From Trematomus loennbergii (lineage: Eukaryota > Chordata > Actinopteri > Perciformes > Nototheniidae), in assembly GCA_012861695.1 (NCBI GenBank), contig JAAOOA010000443.1, forward strand, positions 272,001-336,000: DNA of 64,000 nt, in the 5' to 3' direction. Positions 22,241 to 33,400 of the stretch are shown in pieces; the first letter of the stretch is position 1; each line of letters starts with the position of its first letter. The position numbers and the translations under genes are program-made. Below the pieces are notes generated by a model, which saw nothing but the letters and a program-made list of their open reading frames with translations, was not told where the DNA came from and did no database searches.

Positions 22241-23287
22241 ACGCACCGAACACCAAAACTGCTCCCTGGCGCCGGCTATCTGGCAGCCTCTCTGCGATCC
22301 CCTCTCCTATCCGCATGTGGTTGTGTTTGTGCATGTATATGCTCTGTGTGTTTGTGCATGTACAGTATATCCTCCCTGTGTGTGTAATGTGTTTAAACAC
22401 AACAGAGAGGGGGAAGACATTTCCCTCTGAGTGATGAATACATTATCTCTTCTTCTTCTTCTTCTTTCTTCTTCTTCTACTTAGAAATCATAAGTGAATG
22501 GTCACATTAGGTTTGCCTGCAGTGAATGCTGACAGCTATGAGCTAGTTTATAGATGTATCATGGCATAGCCAAATGTCTCCTATATAACCCACAGGCTGT
22601 TACTGGTGGGTTATAGTATCATTTTATATCTGAATTGTGCTCTGGTAGGAATTCGCACCCAACATGCTAACAGTCAAGTTTTTTTTTAACTCTATGGTTT
22701 TACACAGTTTTTATAACATGAAATTCACATATTTAACAATTAATCTTCAAATTAATACAAATGTAGCAATAAAGTGAAAGTCAAAATGTGTTAAAATGTA
22801 GTTTTTTTTTTACTATAATAGGATAGTCAATACCTGTGTTTTTTCAGTTTATCAATGTAAAGTAGTGGTTAAATTAAGCAAAATTACTAAATATTTCTTT
22901 CTTTACTCATATATTTTCTTGCAATTATACATTTTTTAAATGAGTATTAACAGTATTTGTTATGTATTTGACAGTTATATATAGCCATAACAAAAGTATT
23001 TTTTAGTAAAATTACAGAAAATGCAGCTAATTTTGCCAACAGAAAATCATTTATTTTTACGGTTAGTTTTGTTAAATTCGCATTTAAAAACTGCTAAAAA
23101 ACTGCTAAAAAACAGATAAATAATGTATTCCATTTCTACAGTTTTTTTTTGTTAAAATACATGACACATTTCAATAAACCGTTTATTCTTGTAAATTGAA
23201 TATGATTTTCTGTAATTATGAAATACAATAAAAAACTGTAATTTTTTTTGGGGAAAAACTGTAAAAAAACATTTTTTTTTTACAGTG
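22241..23287. other. CACTA right subterminal region
   Basis: AT-rich sequence with many ACTGTAAAA and AACTGCTAAAAAAC words ends at TTTTTACAGTG. A CTTCTTCTTC tract lies at 22446-22480. No gene. Confidence 0.5.
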
Positions 23288-24013
23288 TTGATAAACGCTG
23301 TGTGAATCGATCTGCGGAGAGCATTTCTCCGCAGATCCCAACTCGTCTATTACCAACGTTCAGGGAGCTCTATGCAAGTCAATGGGACTCCCTGATAGTT
23401 GAAACTCGACGCTAAAGGGCCCCCCCTTGCGTTGGAAAGTGACGGGGCGGGGCTAAAGCTTTAAGTTGGAGGTGCGGTGTGTGACGGGAGGGCAGCAGGC
23501 AGCAGCAATACCGTCATTGACACGCAGACGCAACCTTAGGCTTATAGAAGACGGATTATTAGGATCTGTTGTTTAAGTTTATGTTAAATATTGTTTTCCT
23601 ATTTTGTTTTATGTTTGCTGGAAATAAATGTTGACAAGCAACCGAAACGTCCAGTGGATGTTGTACTGCGAGTCTGACACTGCTTCCCAGCCCCAAGCTC
23701 TACATGTGGCCAAGAACAATAACTTTTGAGGTATCAAGTTACAAGACAAACTTTTGGGGATTTTGGCCACTCCAAATGTTGTCTGGTTCACAAGCTTCCC
23801 TTGGCCGGAGAGATTGTGTCTGTGTGGTCAACTCTTCCCCAGTCATTGGGAAATCAAGGGGGTTTTGGTTGTCTTTAATAGTTTATTTTGTAATACATTG
23901 ATCTGAATTCATTAGATTTATATGTCTTTGTACAAACTTTCAAAATGTTCTCTCCAGATGTCATCGTTTTGGATGGGTAATGCTTGTGGTTTTTTGTGAG
24001 AATTGAGTTTGAT
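23288..24013. other. no gene; short palindrome
   Basis: TCTGCGGAGAGCATTTCTCCGCAGA (23311-23335) is a strong hairpin (10-base arms) just outside the CACTA end. The rest has no recognised feature. Confidence 0.5.
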
Positions 24014-24131
24014 CTCTCCCTCTCCCCTCTCTCTCTCCTCTCTCTCTCTCTTTCTCTCCCCCCCTCTCTCTCCCTCTCCCCCTCTCCCTCTCTCTCTCTC
24101 TCTCCCCCTCTCCCCCCCTCTCTCTCTCTCT
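24014..24131. repeat. CT-rich microsatellite
   Basis: Polypyrimidine tract of CTCTCTCC units. The Arg/Glu-rich minus-strand frames are its translation. Confidence 0.97.
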
Positions 24132-24261
24132 GAGTGACAGCCATGCACGTCCCAGGTGTGATCCGGTCCGTCTTCTTTTTGTGTTCAGTAGTTTGATGCC
24201 ACGTCTTCAGATAAAGGTGAACAGTTTATCAGAGACAGCATTTGTGCTCCTGAGTCTCCTA

Positions 24262-25455
24262 CTGTGTTTCTCTCTGAAGAAGAATCCACTGATCTCAGGT
24301 TTCTCAACAAACAGCAGAATCTCTGGTGAGTTTCCTACAAATCTCAAACACACTGAATACTTCTGTTAGAACCACAATCTGATTCAAAGAAATCTCAAAG
24401 TAGGACTAGTCTTTAAGGAAAACCAGAACTAGGATCTCGTCTAACGTCATTTAATGTGTCTTTTTACTTGTGTATTGTATGTTTTTGATTGTTTATTAGT
24501 GCTGGTACATTTTCTGTATTGTTTACCTGCTTGGGGACTGCGGACGTACATTGCATTTTATACAGATACAGATCATACTTCTTTCTTTTCTGTTGGCCGT
24601 TTTACTTTTGGTGATATTACTTTGATATTATGTCAACAATACTTTTGATAATTCTCTCTTTATTTCCAGTGGTGCAGGGTTTTTGATCAGTGTCGTAGAA
24701 CAAAATGTAAAATAAGGAAGTGCCAAAATGCTGAATCATTTGCTGGTTTTAGAACTCATTCCTGCGCCACCTTTTGACATTTACTGTCTGATATTCAAGA
24801 AGACGTTGACCTTGTTCTTATATAAAGTAACAGAAACTTAGACGGTGAGGAGGATCAGTTAACTTGTACTTTACTTTGGTGGAAAAAGTATTCAGAGTCT
24901 TTACTTCAGTAAACGTACCAATACGATTAATATCAAAGACTCCTTTCACAAGTAAATGCATTTTAAACCACACTTACTCTCACTTTGAATATCAAAAGTA
25001 AGGGGGCTAATTTAGCAGGAAAATGTATTTCATATGTGCTATATTATAATATATGACATTATTGATTGTTAATATTGTTGTAACAATTAGCATTTTACGT
25101 CAGTTACTTACTGCATATTGTAATCTACAGATGACACACACTGCTCCTCTTTGTGGAGTAAAGCATGTTCCCTTCCTTCCTGCTCTCAAACAGAGCCAGC
25201 TACCCCCTCTCAAGGTATGTGATGGTTCCCTCACTTTTATATGTTCAGGTATGATCAACAACATGCTGGTAAATGCATATGCTGCTTCCTCCTTCACTGC
25301 ATTAACCTGGTTAACTCGTTGTTCTGGACTTTGTGTGTGAAGTCATGTGTTTATCATTAGACTGGGCCAACACTTTTACTTTGACCCTGCTCAGAGAGCT
25401 TTATGCTGATGTCACTGCAGTGAGTGCTGTTTTGGCTGTTTGGTTGTTAATTTTT
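24262..25455 (+). repeat. segmental duplication, copy 1, with possible hisat 5' UTR exon
   Basis: This block recurs at 39030-39169 plus 44208-45915, interrupted there by two insertions. It starts near CTCTGAAGAAGAATC, has a good donor ATCTCTG|GTGAGT at 24325/24326, and lies upstream of the hisat-like coding exons on the same strand. The segment ending at 24325 could therefore be its non-coding first exon (inference). No coding region in it is convincing. Confidence 0.6.
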
Positions 25456-26721
25456 TAACCGCTAGATTCAGTGAGGGTTATCTCACCGATCTCCATTCAG
25501 AAAACACGCATTTTAAAAGGTGTTTCGCCTGCCGTCTGTCTGCAGACTTGTCAAAGCATTAATTCAAGGTTTTTACTAACCGGTATCAGTATGTTGTTAC
25601 TTCATCATTTTGAAACGTGTATTACAATTAAATCACGGTCAAATATGTTCATCTTGTTGTAGTTGTAGCCCCCTTGCCAGCGATTCTCTCTGACCAATCA
25701 GCAGTCGAGAGTGTTTACGTCACTAGTTTAGCATACTCAGCCCGGTTGTTGGCCCGGTAAGAACCTTGATTTTGGAGGGCCAGAAAAAAGTGAAAGAGTA
25801 GCCCTGAGAAACCTTAAACCGTGCTACGTGCTGAAGTGGAAAAGCGCCATAACAGGGCTGGAATAGAGGGATATGAGGGATTCTAAAATACATGATCTGT
25901 TTGTATTTTGAGAAAAACACATCATAGACATGTTTTTATATATTTTTTATATATCTGAGACCCATAATATATGCCTAAAAATAGCATGATAGGTGCATTT
26001 TATTCAATATACTTTTTTTTTGGTTAATGCCCACAACACTTTGATCTTGCATTTCTCTATCCTTCTGATCCATCCATTCATGTTTTCCTGTATAAGTCTT
26101 TATTCTGCTTTCTACTCATCTATTGCTTCATCTCATTCAGTTACTGGCCATTATCATTCCTGCAGTCATTTGTATTTGGTTCACTCTTTTAGGGATTGAA
26201 TGAAAATGAAAGGTTTTTCACTTGTTTTGTTTCAGTTGTCAATTCCTACACCAATCTCATCAATTTAATTCCTATTTATTTTTCCACTGTATTGCCTATA
26301 TTATGTAATACGTGAGAAAATAAATGTGTATAGATGTTGTCTGTCTGTGTTTTACCACTGCTATTACTCTGCTTTCACAGGCTGCTTACAGGATGTTTCA
26401 TTTACACTGTACAAGCCATAACACATAAACCTTTGTGCCGGGAGTCACTAATGTGATTATTCTTTCCATTATATCTATTTAAAGTGGCAGAAACATTATT
26501 CAATGTGTTATAATTAAGAACTAACAGCTTAGTTTGGTGTGGATTTGACACAAACACCTGTTATCCAAGCAGACACATTTTGAAGAAGCTTGTTTAGCCC
26601 CATCCAGCATTTTCCACATGGGTTGGGACAACTCTTGGGCTTTTCCAAGTCCTTGTTTAAGAAAATAACTACAATCCATAATAACCTCTCCCCCACTTTG
26701 TATCTCATCAGTTATTTCAAG
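25456..26721. other. no gene; low-copy repeat
   Basis: 25500-25640 (ACACGCATTTTAAAAGG, GGTATCAGTATGTTGTTA, AAATATGTTCAT) is related to 57264-57420. The remainder is AT-rich with no recognised coding segment. Confidence 0.45.
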
Positions 26722-26951
26722 AGGAAGATTGTCACCAGCCTGACCATGCGCCAGCTCCCAGAGGCCCTGTCCCAGGGGCCCTGTCCCAGGCAGGCCTTCA
26801 GTTTTCTGGGGCCACTGAGGAGGACTTTGATGAGATCATGGGCATAAGCCAGGGTATCTATGGAGGCCTCGACTACCTGCCCACGAGATACACCGACTGG
26901 CTGCAGGAGACCAACCGCACCGTCATATTGGCCCGCAAACAGGGAAAAGTA
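26722..26951 (+). pseudogene. hisat: histidine N-acetyltransferase-like gene, exon 1 (14-bp duplication)
   Basis: Reads KIVTSLTMRQLPEALSQ, then a 14-base tandem repeat, GGCCCTGTCCCAG copied at about 26759-26786, shifts the frame. The expected sequence resumes as DFDEIMGISQGIYGGLDYLP and TRYTDWLQETNRTVILARKQ, ending GKV|GTAAGT. Known: fish HISAT makes N-acetylhistidine from histidine and acetyl-CoA, abundant in brain and lens; mammalian NAT16 is its relative. The codon where the initiator is expected reads AGG (26722-26724); the next Met is 26746. The frame break leads to a stop 19 codons after the duplication. Identification is from the whole four-exon protein and is strong; the pseudogene call depends on the assembly being right. 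Confidence 0.8.
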
Positions 26952-27512
26952 GTAAGTTCAATCAAAATATTTGATTGTGAGTAATATAATAACTTATGGA
27001 TATAAAAAGCTGAATTCTTGAATTACAGAAGTCGGAAAATAGTTTTCTTATCCAAGACATTTCTCTGTGCAAAAGTAAGAGTTTCATGACTTAAAATGAA
27101 AAAGTTAAAAATTACATTTGTCATAATTAAGGCCATTCCTCGTTGGTTTCAACCAGAATTCTACTGGGAACTTTCCATTTTCCAACTATCCAAGAACACA
27201 CTGTATTAAAATGAAACAATTGCGAATTACTGGGAGTCACCTTTGTCCTACTTTGGAGACTAACTGCCATTCTAATATGTCCCAGACCAGTCTCTCTAAA
27301 GTAGAGCCCACCAATGTGATTAACCTTTCTAACGTCCAGCAAGACAGCAATCGAGAAAAACCTCGTAGTAATGGGGGGTTACTTGGGTTAGGAACTGTTT
27401 ATATAATTACTGAATTTTAAATCGTAACCTGTACACGCCAAGCACTGATGCTGACATGTTGTATGGATAGAAACTATGCACTGAGCTCTTTGGTGGCACT
27501 TTCAATTGGTAG

Positions 27513-28758
27513 CAGTGTTGTAGTCAAGTCACCAATTCACGAGTCCAAGTCACTCTCGAGTCACCACTCTTCGAGTCCGAGTCCAAGTCCGAGTCACCAA
27601 GGGAGAGTCGTAGTCGAGTCCGAGTCCAAGTCCGAGTCACCCAAGGAGTGTCCGAGTCGAGTCCGAGTCCGAGTCATCATTACCTGTGTTCGAGTCCGAG
27701 TCCGAGTCCGAGTCACCTAAGAAGAGTCCAAGTCAAGTCTGAGTCCCAAGTCTTCATGTATTAATCTTTGTGGATATATGTGTTGAAATGTAGCTGCTCC
27801 TCTACATTGCTTTCATCCTGTCATGTTATACTAATCTGTCTATTGAACTGCTGTGAAGCCAGTTTGGCTACAAGTCTTGTAATAGGTGCTATACAAATAT
27901 AAAGCTTATTACTAATATTAATATTATTATTATTATTATATATAAATAAACTATGTTTAAAATGAGTTACCTTTTAGAGAAGTGATTATATTTGTATGCC
28001 AATATTTTCCTATGGTAAAGTTTTCGTTTTGCACTTTTATTTTGATAGTAATAAGATCGGGACTCTTATTTTGAAGGAACTTTTACCGGTTAAATCGGTT
28101 TACTGATAAAGATTGAGCCCCTGAAAGCACATGGCTACTTAGCATGCAAAATGAGTCATTCTGCATGTTAAGTATGTGCTTTCGTGTTATCGGCTGAATC
28201 TTTATTTATTGATTAGATCACGTTACTCTGATGATAGTGTTCAAGACAGCCTATATGTCTGAACTCGATGTTTAGAGTAATGTGTTACGGAGCCTTCTCT
28301 TCAATATTGTTTCCACATAGAGCATTTTGCGCTGCTCTTTTCCAATGTGGAAGCAGAATGTGTGAATGCATACAGCACGATGCGGGGTGTGTCTCTAGAC
28401 ATCTTTAGACTGGAATAGCGGGGCCCAGTACGTGAACTCGCCTCGCAGCCGGTGCACACGCCAGGATAGAGGACATCAGACTCCAGAGAAAACTTGCTCG
28501 AGTCCGAGTCCAGTCCAAGTCAGAGCGTCAATGTACAAGTCGAGTCCGAGTCATCATGGGGGGAAAAATTCACGAGTCCGAGTCCAAGTCAGCGTACACG
28601 ATAATTCACGAGTCCGAGTCCGAGTCCAAGTCATCGTGCGCGAGAATTCACGAGTCCAAGTCCGAGTCGCGTCAATCAGTGCGCGAGTCCGAGTCGAGTC
28701 ACGAGTCCCGAAAATCGGCACTCGAGTCCGAGTCCAGGACTCGAGTACTCCATCTCTG
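27513..28758. mobile_element. hAT element with GAGTCC arrays, inside hisat intron 1
   Basis: The 8-base duplication ATTGGTAG lies at 27505-27512 and 28759-28766. The ends CAGTGTTGTAGTCAAGTC and (reverse) CAGAGATGGAGTACTCGAG are imperfect inverted repeats. Each subterminal region is an array of GAGTCCGAGTCC/GAGTCCAAGTCA hexamers (27536-27750 and 28498-28745) around an AT-rich core of ~750 bases. No transposase. The Ser/Glu/Arg/Val reading frames are translations of the arrays. Confidence 0.88.
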
Positions 28759-28766
28759 ATTGGTAG

Positions 28767-29317
28767 TAGTTACTTTAAGTTACACTGCATACTACACCAG
28801 CTTTGAGTATTTAGGAAGACTTCTTTCTGTGTTTACGTCTTATCCGACTCAATGACATTGAAAGTGTTTTAGATAACTTTCAGTGACAGAAGGCAAAGTA
28901 TCCAACATTTCCTGGGTCATCCCAAGGTATTTTCAGTTCAAATGCATAATCTCTTTAGCTATTCTCAGTCCAGAACACAGTAACAAAAGAAGGTTTCCAG
29001 AAAACATGCTAATAAGATGCCTGAAAGATCTCAACTGGCTCCTTCTAGCTCCAAAGATCAGTGGTTCCAAGCTAAACTTCGTTGACTGTTTACAGATGTT
29101 TTGGTTCTGGTGGTACATGAATTAGTCTGCTGCCATTGCCACACAGAAATTGGCTCATGTTTCATGCTCTGATTAGCATGTTCTTGTTTCCCAAATCTCT
29201 TAGACATTTAAGATCATTCATAATTTGTCAGCTCCAGACCAGCTTCAGAAATGGTTCTAAAAAGGACATGTCAATGATTTTCTTCGCATTTTTTCTTTTT
29301 CTTTTTCTACTCAACAG
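28767..29317 (+). other. hisat intron 1, distal part
   Basis: Intronic sequence ending in a long pyrimidine tract (TTTTTCTTTTTCTTTTTCTACTCAACAG). No other feature. Confidence 0.6.
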
Positions 29318-29539
29318 ATTGCTCTGGAGTCAGTGTTTGTGATTGACGATGGGGAGACTATGCTGGTGCAAGCTCTACGCGTCGCCCCTCAGGAAAGGGG
29401 TAAGGGTGTGGTTGGGGTTCTGCAGCGCTTTTGCTCTGATCTGGTCAAATCCAAGTTCCCTGATGTCAAAGTAACCCGCATGACCCGTCATCAGCTCGGA
29501 CCAAAGGATTTCCAGAAATATCGCCTCATAACCAAGCAG
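29318..29539 (+). CDS. hisat: histidine N-acetyltransferase-like gene, exon 2 (GNAT core)
   Basis: 222 bases, exactly 74 codons, between TCAACAG and CAG|GTACAAG. It reads IALESVFVIDDGETMLVQAL, then RVAPQERGKGVVGVLQRFCS. The segment RVAPQERGKGV carries the Q/R-x-x-G-x-G/A acetyl-CoA pyrophosphate-binding signature of GNAT acetyltransferases. It continues PDVKVTRMTRHQLGPKDFQK and ends YRLITKQ. No stop or shift in this exon, so the catalytic core is intact even though exons 1 and 3 are broken. Confidence 0.88.
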
Positions 29540-29674
29540 GTACAAGCAACAAGCCTTTCTATGTATCGGCTTGTGCTTTATAAGCCTCAATTTAAGTCTG
29601 TTGGTTACACTATTGATGTAACTATATACGATATAGTCCATGGTCAGCTCACGCATTGGCTTTCTTCTCTATAG

Positions 29675-30011
29675 GGTATTCTCCTGGTGCGCTTCAGGGC
29701 TGAAGAACTCAAGCTGCGTCTGTCTGATCTTGTCTTGGAGACATTCAATCTTCTTTGTCCACCTCCTTCAAACCTCCTCCAGTGCGTCTCGACAATACAG
29801 CCATCCGCCGGCTGTATCTGACCTCTGATCGGATGCATGGGGTCCTTCCTAACGCCACCATCATTGAAGAGGGTCAGCCATTCAAGCTTCTACCCAGTAA
29901 CATGGCTATTCTACTGAAGAAGGACATTGACTGGATGGTCGATGATGTGGCCAACCCTACTGTGGCCAGCCTCTGTACATTCCCTTACAGGGTGCCCATT
30001 GGAGATGACTG
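29675..30011 (+). pseudogene. hisat: histidine N-acetyltransferase-like gene, exon 3 (frame break)
   Basis: The acceptor TTCTCTATAG and donor GACTG|GTAAC are good, but the length (337) leaves one base where the next exon needs two. It opens GILLVRFRAEELKLRLSDL, then loses one base within CTTGTCTTGGAG (29729-29740). The family sequence resumes in another frame: PPPVRLDNTAIRRLYLTSD, GVLPNATIIEEGQPFKLLPS, MAILLKKDIDWMVDDVANPT, ending RVPIGDDW. A stop follows the shift within about 30 codons (TGA near 29819). Confidence 0.85.
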
Positions 30012-30456
30012 GTAACACTTCTTTCTTTCTTACTATAATAATTTCAATTCAGGGACAACTACTGTGCAGAAAAATATGCAATAATGTTGTCTTACAATAA
30101 TACCATTGGTGCCAGATTTGATAATTTGTTATATACATAGTGATTTTAACCCTCCTGTCATGTTCGGATCAAATTGGAATGATTACTTCTTTCATCAATC
30201 ATAAATATTGTGTTATATTTGATTGCGTCAAGACCTTATGATATTCTCCACAGTCGACATTTGAACATATAAAGTTGCTGATCACCACTTTCTTTGAATT
30301 TTGAGTGGTTTAGTTAACTTTGTAACAATGATGGTGTTCCCAGTCAAAAATGACCACCATAGGAAATGAATGGGTAACTCTAGAGTATGTTCATCCATCA
30401 GATAGTACACACCCATTCATGTAAACCAGAAGTCTGAGACATTGTTTGCATCTTAA

Positions 30457-30615
30457 AGGTGGGGTAGGTAAGTTTGAGAAACCGGCTCGAGATCGCTAGA
30501 ATTTGAAAATACACAACCGGAGAAAATCTGCCACTTCCTTACAGAGCCCCTCCTCCAACACACACGAACGCACCACATGACCAATGAGGGATTCCCAGGA
30601 ACACCAAAGTAAGGG
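30457..30615. mobile_element. truncated AGGTGGGGTAGG MITE in hisat intron 3
   Basis: TTAA (30453-30456) then AGGTGGGGTAGGTAAGTTTG through GAACGCACCACATGACCAAT, matching the outer part of the element at 13812-14754. The right terminal repeat is missing. Confidence 0.8.
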
Positions 30616-30717
30616 GGGAGAAACAGACAGGAGGGTTAAGATTTCCAGAAGTTATTTTAGAACAAGAAAGTATTTTCACTCAATTGACTATTGGTATTTA
30701 CACTTCTTTTAAACCAG

Positions 30718-30946
30718 GTATTCCCTGAACATTAACATGTTCGGTAAAGAACTGGATCCTGTCCAACAGCAGCTCCTGTGCCACCTGCAGCGCCACACTG
30801 CCACTCTGAAGGGTCACGTGATGTGCCAGGTGTTCCTGGACCCCCCACTCTGGAAGCCCATGATGGAATTCTGCCGCAACATCTTGAACGTGGAGCTGGT
30901 GAAGGAGTACACCCAGCAATGCGTGGTGGAGTCAGACGTCATGTAG
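30718..30946 (+). CDS. hisat: histidine N-acetyltransferase-like gene, exon 4 and stop
   Basis: After TTTTAAACCAG the exon completes a Trp codon and reads YSLNINMFGKELDPVQQQLL, CHLQRHTATLKGHVMCQVF, LDPPLWKPMMEFC and LNVELVKEYTQQCVVESDVM, ending TAG 30944-30946. Intact. Summed over four exons the encoded length would be about 330 residues, the size expected for the family. The conserved, gap-free C-terminal domain argues that the breaks upstream are recent or are assembly errors. Confidence 0.88.
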
Positions 30947-31479
30947 CTACGGGAGGTGGATGGAGAGGAGTAGGAGACGTTGGAGCCAGAAAGGACTAAG
31001 GACTCAATTACACAAAAAACACAACCCTTTGTAATGAGGAGGTAGAAACCAGGCAAACAAAATGTACGTTCTTCAAAACAAAACTGGTAGCGCAGTTTCA
31101 TTTAACGATACCTCAATTCTGATCGGATATGATAATAATTCATTGTCAAGCCAAAAAGGAGTAGATTTTAGATGCCCCACTTTAAGACAAAAGCCCTTTG
31201 CTAACATTCTGCTTTGGTAGCTCATATTCTGGATTTCCCTAAAAAAACAATTACTCAAATATTTCCCTATAATATTCGTAAATGATGTATCGTATGCCCT
31301 TTTAAATAACAATTAGACTAATTTCATTTAAAATGCTAGAGATGGTTTCCAGTGGTAGGAACCAGTTTATTTAGTGTGTGAGCTGATCATTTCCATGCAT
31401 TCATCCTGGTTCCAGTCTAAGCAAGTCCAATTATACTTTTCATTAGCCGCAACCACTAGCTATTCCTGGGGATTCCAAG
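30947..31479 (+). other. hisat 3' UTR and flank
   Basis: Presumed 3' UTR; no textbook AATAAA close to the stop was seen. No other coding signal. Confidence 0.4.
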
Positions 31480-31806
31480 TAGGGCTGTGCGATTATGGCA
31501 AAAATCCTAATCACGATTATTTTGGTCAATAATTGATATCACGATTATTAAAAACGATTATCCATTTACTTTGAAAACATCCATTTATTGAAACAAAAAT
31601 GTGAACAGTATGTTTTAACAGTTGATTACCCTGAACTTTAAGTATAATTCAACTGAAAAACCAAAAAAAAAAATAATAATAATAATTACATTTTTTTTTT
31701 TTTTTAATAAAAATAATAATCGTTTTATTTCGATTACGTTGTTTTCGTAATCGTTGCAAGCCAAAATCGTAATCGAGATTAAAATACGATTAATTGCACA
31801 GCCCTA
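31480..31806. mobile_element. hAT MITE (TAGGGCTGTGCGATTA family)
   Basis: ATTCCAAG duplicated at 31472-31479 and 31807-31814. The ends TAGGGCTGTGCGATTA and TTGCACAGCCCTA are inverted, with further inner pairing of AATCGTGATTA-type words. A well-known type of fish hAT MITE; 327 bases, non-coding. Confidence 0.92.
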
Positions 31807-32159
31807 ATTCCAAGGTATTCCCCGATGCGATGACCTTTGTATTCAAATCAGAATGACCTTTGTCTGAACTGGTTTCTCCACCCAATTGAACATGCCCAAA
31901 CACCCTCTAAAGAAAGGTGTTCTTGAGGCAGGGTGAACCAGGTCAACTGATTCTGTTTTAGGTGAAGGATTGGCTCATAGAGTCTTCCAGGTGTGTAGTT
32001 CTTCTCCCTTTTTTCTTTAAAGGTGAGAACAGACACCCAGTGCTGCTTGCATCGGCAATCTCATTCCTTTCGGTCGTTGCTGTTCATTCAGGGTTAGAGT
32101 AGATTGACTGGTCTAGGGTTAGGGTTTTGGGGTAACACGGGCTCTCGGGTCAATATTTT

Positions 32160-33400
32160 TTGTTTAAAAACCTATTTAAAAATTCCTGTAATAAAACCAA
32201 TACAAGTTTATAAAAGCCCTGTCTGGTCTGTGTTCAAAATGTTTTAATAAAGAAAATGCAATAAAAGGGATAAAAGAGAGCAGCGGCTGAAGCACAGAGC
32301 GTATGCAGCGGGGTTCAAACCTGTACTCCTGCCCCCCCGAGGGGGTCCCCCCGGTAGAGTGTCCGAGGCTGTGTCCCACAACATCTGGTAAAAGACCTGG
32401 TAAGTGGATTAAAAACATCTGGCTAAAAGTACCGAGGTTGACCTTGCTTAAAACCGGTAGAATTAGTGTGAAAAAAATGATAAATAAATACATAAAAGTG
32501 CTTTGAAAAATAGTGCTGGTCTAATATAAGATCAAATATATAAAATACACACGGGTTAGTGGGCACACGGGGAGGGGAAATATTCTAAAACAAAGTGAAC
32601 CAAGTGTCCCTAAAAGTGTTAAAACCCAGATCGAGGTCTAGAGGGGGTGCAGGCGAGACATGGGACACGCCTCGGATGATGTTTAGAAATACTTTATTAA
32701 AGGGTTATTTCAGGGTGTTTCCCTGCGGGGGGCCCAACATACATTTACAATCAAATGGAAAGTAATAACTAAAATATAAATAAAATAATATAAGCAATGT
32801 TTGAATCGGAAACGGGGGATTAATAATATATAAAAGGATAAAAGATATAACCTCCTCATTAGGAACCTAATAAAATAAGAACACATGCAATACACCGTGC
32901 AAGCATAGAATAAACTGTGACTTAAATGTGTGATAAAATATAAGAAAAATATATAATAATAAACAAAGAAACCCACGCATTTAAAATTCATAAAGGAGTC
33001 AGATGAGGAGGATTTATAAAATAATAGGAAATATGTATAAATAATAAATAATACACAGATAAATACTACAATATAAATAAATAATACATTGATAAAAAAT
33101 AATTAAATTGTTAATTAAAAAGCTAGTTAAAAAGCAATCCCCTTAGGTAATATATATATATATATAAAAGATAAAAATATATAAAATAGGGTGGAACTTC
33201 TGGTTTGCCATCACCGCAGGGGGTCTAACAACATCCGGAGAGGAGAAGCACACGTCGGGGGAAGGACAGGAGGGACCTGTTAAGTTGCAAGTCTTAAAAA
33301 AGGTAAGTAATCATTTTAAAATGTGTAAAAGAGATTTAAAAACCATCTGATAAAAAGGAGGCAGACCCATCACTGACATTTTTCATTGAGGCCTGTTGGG
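32160..33400 (-). repeat. Penelope-like element non-coding end
   Basis: AT-rich sequence downstream (minus strand) of the Penelope coding region. Pieces recur at 39183-39460 and at 46520-47085 plus 47890-48160, sharing ACCTGTACTCCTGCCCCCC, CCGAGGCTGTGTCCCACAAC and GAAACCCACGCATTTAAAAT-like words. Contains a (TA)n run near 33153-33166. No gene. Confidence 0.65.

Larger units (their letters stand above)
15508..23287. mobile_element. probable CACTA (EnSpm-like) element carrying a split gene
   Basis: The left terminus CACTGTAAAAAAAA and the right terminus TTTTTTTTTACAGTG are inverted, and both ends are followed inward by many ACTGTAAAA/ACGG words and by hairpins such as TTTTCTGGCG..CGCCAGAAAA (15540-15568). 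These are features of fish EnSpm/CACTA elements. Flanks share only TT, so no clean 3-base target duplication is seen and the two ends could belong to different copies. The interior holds an L2 relic with a minisatellite, minus-strand exons (17862-18006, 18737-18905 and two weaker), a small hAT MITE and a ~500-base tandem duplication. No transposase is recognised. Confidence 0.55.

Noticed and set aside
15505..23290. A 3-bp target duplication proving the CACTA element
   Set aside because: Left flank GTT and right flank TTG do not match; only TT is shared. The element call is kept at moderate confidence on its ends alone.
23875..24148. Arg/Glu-rich reading frames
   Set aside because: Translation of a CT microsatellite.
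27448..28806. Ser/Arg/Val-rich reading frames resembling SR proteins
   Set aside because: Translations of GAGTCC hexamer arrays inside a hAT element.
28883..29342. Short frames just upstream of hisat exon 2
   Set aside because: They lie in intron sequence, include the splice acceptor tract, and have no recognisable similarity.
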